Shown here piece after piece: positions 1 to 6,300 of a DNA stretch of 6,762 nt. Every line of letters begins with the position of its first letter. Positions within the stretch are counted from its first letter, which is position 1. Under the pieces are notes generated by a model. The model saw only the letters and a program-made list of their open reading frames with translations, ran no database searches and was not told the DNA's origin. The position numbers and the translations under genes are program-made. The stretch lies in assembly GCA_027023915.1 (NCBI GenBank), contig JALVUB010000190.1:1-6762 (forward strand), written 5' to 3'. The stretch is from Sedimenticola sp. (lineage in GTDB: Bacteria; Pseudomonadota; Gammaproteobacteria; Chromatiales; Chromatiaceae).

Positions 1-297
1 GGGCCATTTTTCCAGAGGTGGAGTGAGCAACACCAACCGGCCGCCGCCCCTTATCAATCCAACAGCGGCGGCGAAGGCATCCACATCGAAGCCTTCCAGT
101 GCATCAAATACCAACAGGTCTGTTTCACTACCCAATAAGGTGGTTAACCGCTGAGTGGGGATAGCCTGGAGCGGCGCCGGTGCCCTGCCGCCCACCCACA
201 GACCGTTTTCCCGCCAGTGGGAGGCCGCCTGCTTGCGACAACTTTCGGGCGTTCCTGTCAGATGGACGAGCCGCCGGTGGCCTGGATAAGGCATCAT
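1..297 (-). CDS. tmcA: tRNA(Met) cytidine acetyltransferase TmcA, N-terminal part (cut by window edge)
   Basis: TmcA uses acetyl-CoA and ATP (or GTP) to make N4-acetylcytidine at the wobble position of elongator tRNA(Met), which keeps AUG decoding accurate. Only 99 codons are visible, read leftward from ATG 297-295. They match the N-terminal domain (DUF1726) that precedes the helicase and GNAT acetyltransferase domains. RRLVHLTG (residues 8-15) corresponds to RRLLVLSG of the E. coli protein. Around residues 62-99, VFDALEGFDVDAFAAA, then GGGRLVLLTPPLEKWP, corresponds to VFDARHGFDAAAFAAL, then LVLLLPVWEEW. The Walker A and acetyl-CoA sites lie outside the window. The start is ATG 297 or the adjacent ATG 294. 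The frame stays open upstream to a TAG at 435-433 but has no ATG, GTG or TTG there. The protein therefore begins about ten residues shorter than E. coli TmcA. No good Shine-Dalgarno sequence precedes it. Family assignment is confident; the exact start is less so. Confidence 0.86.
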   Translation of the reverse strand, partial: MMPYPGHRRLVHLTGTPESCRKQAASHWRENGLWVGGRAPAPLQAIPTQRLTTLLGSETDLLVFDALEGFDVDAFAAAVGLIRGGGRLVLLTPPLEKWP

Positions 298-339
298 CGT
301 GATAAGAGACCAAGCTGTTCTTGGTTGTGGATGGTGGTT

Positions 340-348
340 TCTATACCA
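340..348 (-). promoter_or_regulatory. candidate extended -10 promoter element for tmcA
   Basis: Read leftward, positions 348-340 give TGGTATAGA, a TGn extended -10 with hexamer TATAGA (345-340). It would start transcription near 333, leaving a leader of about 36 nt before the tmcA ATG at 297. The -35 region at ordinary spacing (near 368-363, GATTAA) is poor and falls inside the terminal repeat of the MITE-like element. The TG comes from the CATG at the element boundary. This is a motif match only; no transcription evidence is available. Confidence 0.3.
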
Positions 349-369
349 TGGGAACCTCTGATTTAATCC
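347..369 (+). repeat. left terminal inverted repeat of the MITE-like element
   Basis: This 23-bp arm is CATG followed by GGAACCTCTGATTTAATCC and is an exact reverse complement of 492-514. The outer CATG may be a target-site duplication. The arm overlaps the region where a -35 box for leftward tmcA transcription would lie. Confidence 0.85.
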
Positions 370-491
370 TGGACGAAGCAGATTGTTCTCCTCCGGTTCG
401 AGTACAAGGCGAGGTTCGCAGCCGAAAGCCTGCTATTGGCAAGAACTTCAACGCAGTAATCGGACCGGACAGGGACAAGATGCGAGTTCAT

Positions 492-514
492 GGATTAAAT
501 CAGAGGTTCCCATG
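492..514 (-). repeat. right terminal inverted repeat of the MITE-like element
   Basis: This arm is the exact reverse complement of 347-369 over 23 bp. Beyond it, the 58 bp to the next start codon hold only the ribosome binding site of the 573 gene. I see no strong sigma70 promoter there. Confidence 0.85.
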
Positions 515-561
515 ATATCCCCTTACCAATTTCCCCGGATTCTGAAGAACTGCATTGAAGT

Positions 562-569
562 GGAGGTGA
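562..569 (+). promoter_or_regulatory. strong Shine-Dalgarno sequence for the 573-854 gene
   Basis: GGAGGTGA is a full eight-base complement to the 3' end of 16S rRNA. Its GGAGG core ends 6 nt before ATG 573. It is by far the best ribosome binding site in the window. It fixes the start of the small unknown gene and argues that this gene is translated. Confidence 0.8.
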
Positions 570-572
570 CTC

Positions 573-854
573 ATGCTCAATGATCCGCAACCGCTGTTCG
601 ATCAGTTCGTTTCAAAGGCGCGCGGCTATGTGGAATCTCCCGGCGTCATGGCCGCGCTGGAGCTGGACGGCTTATGCGAAAAGCTCTACCCAATGGTGGC
701 GCGAAAATGGGAGGATCAAACGCTGGCAAACCTTATCCGGGATTTCGGTCGCGGCCTGCCGCGCAAGACCGACGAAGAGCTGCGCGTGCTGCTGGAAGAG
801 ATTCTGTCATTGGCTGGGGAGCGGGGTCTCTACTCCTCCGCAGCGGTGGGCTGA
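573..854 (+). CDS. uncharacterised 93-residue protein, first gene of the rlmH operon
   Basis: I do not recognise this protein. That it is a real gene is supported by the near-perfect Shine-Dalgarno sequence at 562-569, by codons rich in G or C at the third position like those of its neighbours, and by its position 10 nt upstream of rlmH on the same strand. The sequence looks soluble and mostly helical, with no signal peptide or membrane segment. Leu-rich amphipathic stretches lie near residues 27-40, 48-60 and 67-83 (TDEELRVLLEEILSLAGE). It has one Cys (35), one Trp (46), about 15 acidic and 11 basic residues, and a short Gly/Ala/Ser tail. It does not look like RsfS, the ribosome silencing factor that often sits directly before rlmH. 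A role linked to ribosome or RNA maturation could be guessed from context only. Another reading frame is open from 580 through rlmH, but its translation here is Trp/Arg/Ser-rich and not protein-like. Confidence 0.7.
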   Translation: MLNDPQPLFDQFVSKARGYVESPGVMAALELDGLCEKLYPMVARKWEDQTLANLIRDFGRGLPRKTDEELRVLLEEILSLAGERGLYSSAAVG

Positions 855-864
855 TGGAATTTCC

Positions 865-1338
865 ATGAAGATCCGCCTGCTTGCGGTGGGAGAGAAGATG
901 CCGCACTGGGTGCGGGCGGGTTATGAGGAGTACGCCCGGCGCCTGCCGCCGGAGTGCGCCCTGGAGTTGGTGGAGATCACCCCGGAACGTCGCGGCAGGA
1001 ATGCCGACATTGCACGCATTCTGCGCCGTGAAGGGGAGCGGATGCTGGCGGCGGTGCCCCGGGGCTGCCGGGTGGTGGCGCTGGATATAAAAGGTCGAGC
1101 CTGGAGCACCGAAGCGCTGTCACGCGAACTCGAAGGCTGGATGGCGGATGGCCGCGATCTCGCCCTGCTGGTGGGTGGGCCGGAAGGGCTGGCGCCCGAG
1201 TGTCTGGCGGCGGCGTGCCAGAAATGGTCCTTGTCGCCCCTTACCCTGCCCCATCCCCTGGTGCGGGTGGTGGTGGCCGAGGCGCTCTACCGGGCGTGGA
1301 GCCTGTTGCGCAATCACCCTTATCACCGAGGTGGCTGA
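865..1338 (+). CDS. rlmH: 23S rRNA (pseudouridine1915-N3)-methyltransferase RlmH
   Basis: RlmH is a small homodimeric SPOUT (trefoil-knot) enzyme. It uses S-adenosylmethionine to methylate N3 of pseudouridine 1915 in helix 69 of 23S rRNA, acting on assembled 70S ribosomes. The 157 residues compare with 155 in E. coli and align end to end. Visible signatures are MKIRLLAVGEKMP at the start, RGRNADIARIL (43-53), the knot and cofactor segment LLVGGPEGL (101-109), SLSPLTLPHPLVR (122-134) and the terminal YRAWSLLRNHPYHR (142-155). ATG 865 is chosen because MKIRLLAVGEKMP aligns with the E. coli N-terminus (MKLQLVAVGTKMP), although the frame is open further upstream. Its own ribosome binding site is weak, so translation is probably coupled to the preceding gene, which stops at 854. 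The rlmH stop lies 4 nt before maf. No anomalies seen. Confidence 0.97.
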   Translation: MKIRLLAVGEKMPHWVRAGYEEYARRLPPECALELVEITPERRGRNADIARILRREGERMLAAVPRGCRVVALDIKGRAWSTEALSRELEGWMADGRDLALLVGGPEGLAPECLAAACQKWSLSPLTLPHPLVRVVVAEALYRAWSLLRNHPYHRGG

Positions 1339-1342
1339 AAAG

Positions 1343-1906
1343 ATGATTCTGCTGGCCTCCCGATCACCCCGCCGGCAAGAACTGCTGGCCCGGATTGGGG
1401 TCCAATATCGGGTACAGCCGGTGGCGGTGGATGAAACCCCGCTGCCGGGTGAAAAGCCCGAGGAGTATGTGGAGCGAGTCACCCGCGCCAAGGCCCAGGC
1501 GGGGTCGGCGCTGGAGCCGACAATGCCGGTGTTGGCCGCGGATACCGCCGTGGTGCTCGATGGCAAAACACTGGGCAAGCCACGCGATGAATCGCATGGG
1601 GTGGAGATGCTGCTGGCATTATCCAATCGCACCCATGAAGTGATGACAGGCGTGGCCCTGGCCCATCAAGGTGAGATCCGTTACTGTCTGAGCCGAACCA
1701 CAGTTGCATTTGCCGCCATCAGCGAAAACCAGGCTCGTGCCTATTGGGCCACCGGCGAACCGGTGGACAAGGCAGGAGGCTATGCAATACAGGGCTACGC
1801 CGCGCTCTTTGTCCGGCATTTGGAAGGCAGCTATACAGGTGTCATGGGGTTGCCCCTTTACGAGACCGGCGAGCTGCTGCGCCAGGCCGGGTTGCTTTCG
1901 TTTTAG
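1343..1906 (+). CDS. maf: Maf family nucleoside triphosphate pyrophosphatase, YhdE type (dTTP/UTP)
   Basis: Maf proteins hydrolyse nucleoside triphosphates to the monophosphate and pyrophosphate. The YhdE branch prefers dTTP, UTP and some modified pyrimidine nucleotides, and is seen as a house-cleaning enzyme that has also been linked to septum inhibition. The 187-residue protein has the family motifs in order: ASRSPRRQELL (5-15), VDET (29-32), EYVERVTRAKA (41-51), ADT with the catalytic-type Asp (66-68), GKPRD (78-82), GEPVDKAGGYAIQG (138-151) and GSYTGVMGLPLYET (162-175). It aligns with E. coli YhdE rather than YceF, and the adjacent rng supports this. The ATG lies 4 nt after the rlmH stop. 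Its likely ribosome binding site, GAGGTGG (1329-1335), is inside the end of rlmH, so the two are probably translationally coupled. Substrate preference is inferred from the subfamily. Confidence 0.95.
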   Translation: MILLASRSPRRQELLARIGVQYRVQPVAVDETPLPGEKPEEYVERVTRAKAQAGSALEPTMPVLAADTAVVLDGKTLGKPRDESHGVEMLLALSNRTHEVMTGVALAHQGEIRYCLSRTTVAFAAISENQARAYWATGEPVDKAGGYAIQGYAALFVRHLEGSYTGVMGLPLYETGELLRQAGLLSF

Positions 1907-1921
1907 AACCGGAAAAACGTC

Positions 1922-3373
1922 ATGAGCGAAGAGATCCTCGTCAATGTCACCCCGCCTGAAACCCGCGTGGCCCTTATTGAAAACGGGGTGGTGCAGGAGG
2001 TTCTCATCGAGCGTACCGCCAGCCGGGGTCTAGTGGGAAACATCTACAAAGGAAAGGTCTGCCGCGTGCTGCCGGGCATGCAGGCGGCTTTCGTGGACGC
2101 CGGCCTGGCGCGAGCCGCTTTTCTTCACGCGGCGGATATCAGTACCGGAAACGGAGACCGCAACCTCGACATTACCCAACTCGTGCGCGAAGGCGCCCAT
2201 GTGGTGGTGCAGGTGGTGAAGGACCCGCTGGGCACCAAGGGCGCACGGCTCACCACCAATCTGTCCATTCCCTCCCGTTATCTGGTTTACATGCCCAATG
2301 GCAACACCTTCGGCGTTTCTCAAAAAGTAGAAGAGGAAATCGAGCGCAAGCGGCTGAAAAACGCCATGCGGGAGATTGCGGAGGAGCTGGAGCTCAGCGG
2401 CGGTTTCATTGCCCGCACAGCCGCCGAGGGCATAGAGGAAGAGGCCCTGCGGGCCGACATGCGTTTTCTCAAGGATCTTTGGGCCTCCATTCAGGAGAAG
2501 GCGGTCCAGGCCAAGGGCATTCAACTGCTTCACGAAGACCTGCCCCTGGCCCTGCGCGCCTTGCGTGATCTGGTGGGCCCCCAGGTGGAACGGGTGCGAA
2601 TCGATTCCCGTGTTACCTGGGAAAAGGCGGTTCAGTTTGCTTCCAGGTTCAACAAGGAGATCGCGTCGCGCATCGAGTATTACCCCGGTGAACGACCCAT
2701 CTTCGATCTCTACAATGTGGAGGATGAGATCCAAAAGGCGCTGGCCCGCCGGGTGGAACTCAAATCGGGTGGTCACCTCATCATCGATCAGACCGAGGCC
2801 ATGACAACCATCGACGTGAACACCGGTGGTTTCGTCGGCCATCACAATCTGGAAGAGACCATTTTCAAAACCAATCTGGAAGCGGTGCAGGCCATATGCC
2901 GCCAACTTCGGCTGCGCAATCTTGGCGGCATCATCATCATCGATTTCATCGACATGAAGGAAGAGGAGCACAAGCGCCAGGTGATGCGTGCCCTGGAGCG
3001 ATACCTGGCCAAGGACCATGCCCGCACCACTATCTGCGAGGTTTCGTCCCTGGGGCTGGTGGAGATGACCCGCAAGCGCACCCGGGAATCACTGGAGCAT
3101 GTGCTTTGCGATCACTGCCCTACCTGTGGTGGCCGTGGCTATATAAAGACGGCTCAGACCACCTGTTACGAGATTTTCCGTGAGATTTTGCGGGAGGCGC
3201 GCCAGTTCGACAGTGATTCCCTGCTGGTGCTGGCTTCGCCGGAAGTGATCGACCGCTTGCTGGATGAGGAGTCCCAGGAACTGGCCGAGCTGGAGCAGTT
3301 TATCGGCAAGCCCATCCGCCTCCAGCCCGAAGCGCTCTATACCCAGGAACAGTACGACGTGGTGCTGGTTTGA
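1922..3373 (+). CDS. rng: ribonuclease G (RNase E/G family endoribonuclease)
   Basis: RNase G is a cytoplasmic endoribonuclease that prefers 5'-monophosphorylated, AU-rich single-stranded RNA. It matures the 5' end of 16S rRNA and takes part in mRNA decay. At 483 residues it is close to E. coli RNase G (489) and lacks the long C-terminal scaffold of RNase E. The S1 RNA-binding domain covers about 37-128 (GNIYKGKVCRVLPGMQAAFVD, then KDPLGTKGARLTT). The DNase I-like catalytic core includes LIIDQTEAMTTIDVNTGGF, with D298 corresponding to D303 of RNase E. It also includes GGIIIIDFIDM, with D341 corresponding to D346, the same 43-residue spacing. The Zn-link is C399-P-T-C402 in HCPTCGGRG. The small C-terminal domain ends TQEQYDVVLV, as in E. 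coli (NQEQFDVVMM). ATG 1922 is supported by the N-terminal match EILVNVTPPETRVALIENG. The ribosome binding site (CCGGA, 1910-1914) is weak. All catalytic residues are present. Confidence 0.97.
   Translation: MSEEILVNVTPPETRVALIENGVVQEVLIERTASRGLVGNIYKGKVCRVLPGMQAAFVDAGLARAAFLHAADISTGNGDRNLDITQLVREGAHVVVQVVKDPLGTKGARLTTNLSIPSRYLVYMPNGNTFGVSQKVEEEIERKRLKNAMREIAEELELSGGFIARTAAEGIEEEALRADMRFLKDLWASIQEKAVQAKGIQLLHEDLPLALRALRDLVGPQVERVRIDSRVTWEKAVQFASRFNKEIASRIEYYPGERPIFDLYNVEDEIQKALARRVELKSGGHLIIDQTEAMTTIDVNTGGFVGHHNLEETIFKTNLEAVQAICRQLRLRNLGGIIIIDFIDMKEEEHKRQVMRALERYLAKDHARTTICEVSSLGLVEMTRKRTRESLEHVLCDHCPTCGGRGYIKTAQTTCYEIFREILREARQFDSDSLLVLASPEVIDRLLDEESQELAELEQFIGKPIRLQPEALYTQEQYDVVLV
3361..3373 (+). 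promoter_or_regulatory. rng/yhdP overlap and probable translational coupling site
   Basis: The tetranucleotide TTGA (3370-3373) contains both the proposed TTG start of yhdP and the TGA stop of rng. Only a four-base GGTG (3361-3364), 5 nt upstream, resembles a Shine-Dalgarno sequence. This layout is typical of re-initiation by ribosomes finishing the upstream gene. It would keep YhdP synthesis low and tied to RNase G. The arrangement is seen directly; coupling is inferred. Confidence 0.5.
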
Positions 3374-6300
3374 TTCTGCTTGGACTGCTGCTGCGGGGAA
3401 TCGTCCGCCTTTTTGGCCGCCTCGCCTATTTTGCCCTGATGGCGGCCACGATGGCGAAAGTGATTTCCTTCGCCATCGCCGTATATCTGGAACACCACCC
3501 CCACAAGGTTGAAGCCCTGGCCAGCCGGTTGATCGGCATGCCGGTTAGAGTGGCACGCATTGATAGTGACTGGCACGGTTTCACACCCCGTATCTGGCTG
3601 CGGGGCCTCTCATTGGGCGAAGAGGGGGAGATGTTGAAGTTAGGCGATGTACTTGCCACCACCGCTTTAGCCGCCCTGCCGCACTGGCCAAAAACCATGC
3701 CGGTGGCTTTCTATCTAACCGGTGTTCAGGTTCACGTGGTGCGGAACAAGGAAGGGATGATAAAGATCGTCGGCTTGCCCAAGAGCCGCGGCGGTCACGC
3801 GGCCTTGCCGGCGCTGCTGCGCATCTATGACGCCAGCGTGGTATGGGATGACCAAAAGCGCCATATCAAGCTGATAGAAAAGCACCTTGATCTACAACTG
3901 CTCTCCCGGGGTGATGAAGGGCGGCTGCTGGCGCGTTGGGGAGACCGTCCCTTGCGTTTGATCGGCAGGTTAAAAGACATGCGTACCGGTGCCCGCTGGT
4001 CGGCCCGTTTTTGGGTGCGGGGAGAAAAACTCGATCCCAGCGATATTCTGGCACCTTATCTGCCCTCTTCTTTAATGCTCCGGGCGGCGCCCATGGACTT
4101 TCAGCTCTGGAGCCGGTGGCAAAACGGTCGCCACCAGAGCAGCCGTTTGTTGTTCCATCTTGCCAATGCAAAACTGGCAAACAACTCGGGTGTTCGGCTG
4201 GAACTGAAGCGCCTGCAAGGCGATCTTTTTTTCCAGCGGCAGAAAGACGGCTGGCGGTTACAGGCCAAGGGCATTCGGTTGCAAGCAGCTCAAGCGCCGC
4301 AACAGGCACCCACCGCTTTCGATATGCGGTTGGCGGCGGGCGAGCTCAGTCTATGGGTGCAAACGCTCAATATCGCGGCCATTGCGCCATTGGTCCATCT
4401 GGCGCCCTTGTCCGAAGCATCCCGCCAGGCGTTGGAAGCCTTGCAGCCCGAGGGACGGTTGCAAAATATCCATCTGCGTTGGCGTCCAGGCCAAAAAGAT
4501 TGGCGTCTTGGCGGCCAACTGGCCGACATCCATTTCAAGCCGTGGAAAAAAGCGCCCGGGTTTTCCGGCCTGGGCGGTGATCTGCTGGTGAAACCCGGCT
4601 GGGCACGGCTGAAACTGAATAGTAAATATGCCACGGTGGAGCTGCCCCGGCTCTTCCGACAGCCCTTGTCGCTGGCGCTGCTGGACGGGGTGCTGACCTG
4701 GCAAAAAAACGCTGATGGCTGGCGGCTGGACTCTCCTCTGTTGTCGGCGGCCAATTCCGACATCCAGACGGTCACCCGCCTGCACCTTTCCAAAAGGCAG
4801 GGTCATCCTCTGTTTGCCGACATCCAGACCGATTTCCTAAATGGCGACGGCAGCAGCGCGCGGTTGTACTACCCGGTGGGCATCATGAAGCCCAAACTGA
4901 TCAAGTGGCTGGACCGTTCGATCCTGTTTGGAAGGGTACGGAAAGGGCGCTTTCTGTTGCGTGGCCCTCTTCGTCACTTTCCCTTCCACAATACCCATGA
5001 CGGCCATTTCGAAGTGCTGTTCGAGGCCGAAAAACTCTCTCTTGCCTACCATCCCGAGTGGCCCACCCTGCAACAGACAGTGGGCGAGGTTCGTTTTCTG
5101 AACAACAGCCTGGAGATCCACTCGCCTCAGGCGCGGATTTACAACAGCGTGGTGAAACAGGCCCGGGTGCGGATCGCCACGCTCAAGCCCTTGGCGCCGT
5201 TGGAGATAACCGGCCTGGTGGAAGGCCCACTGGCGGACGAGTTGCGCCTGTTGCGGGAGACCCCTCTGAAAAAGCGCCTGGCACGCCGGGTGGCCGGGTT
5301 GGATCTGCAAGGCGAAGGTCGATTGAGCGCCACCATCTCCATAGCCCTTCACACCCATAAATATCACTTCGACGGCACGCTGGATTTTGATGACGCCCGG
5401 CTGCTCTGGGTGCCCCAAAATCTGACCGTGGATCATCTGAAGGGGCAACTCCATATCGACAACCGCGGTTTGGACGGGAAGGGTATCCAGGCGGAAGCAT
5501 TGGAAGGCAAGCTGACGATCGCGGTGAGAACCGGGCGGAACGCCACCACCATCAGCGCGCGAGGCCGGATTCCGGCTGTCGGGCTGGTGCGGCAATATCC
5601 GCTGCTGGCCGCGTTGCAACCCAGGGGCGCCGTAAAAGCCGATGTGGTGTTGGATCTGCCCAACTATGGCGCGGCGGGCAAAATGCCCATCCGCCTGCAT
5701 ATCGCCTCCAATATGCAGGGTATGGCGTTGGCCTTGCCGCCGCCGTTGGAAAAGAGCGAGCAGCAGTCCCGACCGCTGACATTCGATCTGCGGTTTTTCA
5801 AGCAGGGCCAAAAGCTCGATATGAAGATGGGCGGGGCGCTTGCTCTTTCGGCGCTGCTCAATGCCGGTAGCCATCTGCAACTCACCGCCCGGCTCTCCCG
5901 CCTGCCCCTGCGGCCCTGGGTGCGCTGGTTCCACGGTGACGTCCTGGGCAAGGCCCAAGGCAGGTTAAAGATCGATCATTTGGAGCTTCGAAGCAACAGC
6001 CTGGAAGCGCCTCCACTGATGGCCAAGGATCTGGTGCTGAAACTCGATCAGGCCAACGACCGTTGGCGCGGCACCATCGACAGCAGCGCCGTGGCGGGTC
6101 GTCTGTCGCTCTCCCCGGGCAAGGGTCGCAAGGTGCTTACGCTGGATCTCGACAAGCTCTACCTCACCACCAGTGCGGACAAATCGGGCAACAAGCGGAT
6201 TCCCGCCGAAAAGGTAACACCGGACCCAAGCGACATGCCCCTGCTGCGGCTTCGTGCGCGTCGGCTCCGTTTTAACCAGGCGGATCTTGGATCGCTCACC

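Larger units (their letters stand above)
347..514. mobile_element. MITE-like non-autonomous element with perfect 23-bp terminal inverted repeats
   Basis: The ends are perfect inverted repeats: 347-369 reads CATG plus GGAACCTCTGATTTAATCC, and 492-514 is its exact reverse complement. CATG is its own reverse complement, so it can be read either as a 4-bp target duplication flanking a 160-bp element (351-510) with 19-bp termini, or as part of the termini of a 168-bp element. Homology of the two arms stops just inside (position 370 against 491) and just outside (346 against 515), which gives sharp ends. The interior holds no recognisable transposase and no convincing gene, as expected of a miniature element mobilised in trans by a related insertion sequence. 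I cannot assign the parent family. It lies between the divergent tmcA and the 573-854 gene and fills most of their shared upstream region. Repeat structure is seen directly; mobility is inferred. Confidence 0.72.

Noticed and set aside
436..462. Possible outward promoter inside the element (TTGGCA at 436-441, TAATCG at 457-462)
   Set aside because: The spacing is only 15 nt and the -10 match is poor, so it is not strong enough to list as a promoter for the 573 gene.
363..491. Minus-strand 42-residue frame running from one terminal repeat of the MITE-like element to the other
   Set aside because: It starts at ATG 491-489 and stops at TAA 365-363, but it has no clear ribosome binding site and no known motif. 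Plus-strand frames are also open across the same stretch, so openness alone means little.
321..583. Plus-strand short frames through the intergenic region (321-515 and 383-583)
   Set aside because: They run across the inverted-repeat element and its edges, lack ribosome binding sites and show no family resemblance.
580..864. Upstream extension of the rlmH frame giving a 252-residue fusion
   Set aside because: The extra 95 residues are Trp/Arg/Ser-rich and not protein-like. They overlap the better supported 573-854 gene, and RlmH homologues start at the MKIRLLAVGE equivalent (865).
2926..2960. Run of ATC/CAT triplets resembling a simple repeat
   Set aside because: It encodes the conserved GGIIIIDFIDM catalytic segment of RNase G, so the repetition follows from the protein sequence.
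2030..3019. Minus-strand open frame of 329 codons opposite rng
   Set aside because: It lies wholly over the conserved RNase G catalytic region, and its His/Gly/Gln-rich translation matches nothing known to me. It is best explained by codon bias of rng.
4837..5958. Minus-strand open frame of 373 codons opposite yhdP
   Set aside because: It is an antisense shadow of yhdP. Its translation is rich in Gln, Gly, His and Arg with no recognisable motif. The plus-strand frame is clearly the family member, and GC-rich codon bias often leaves the complementary frame open.
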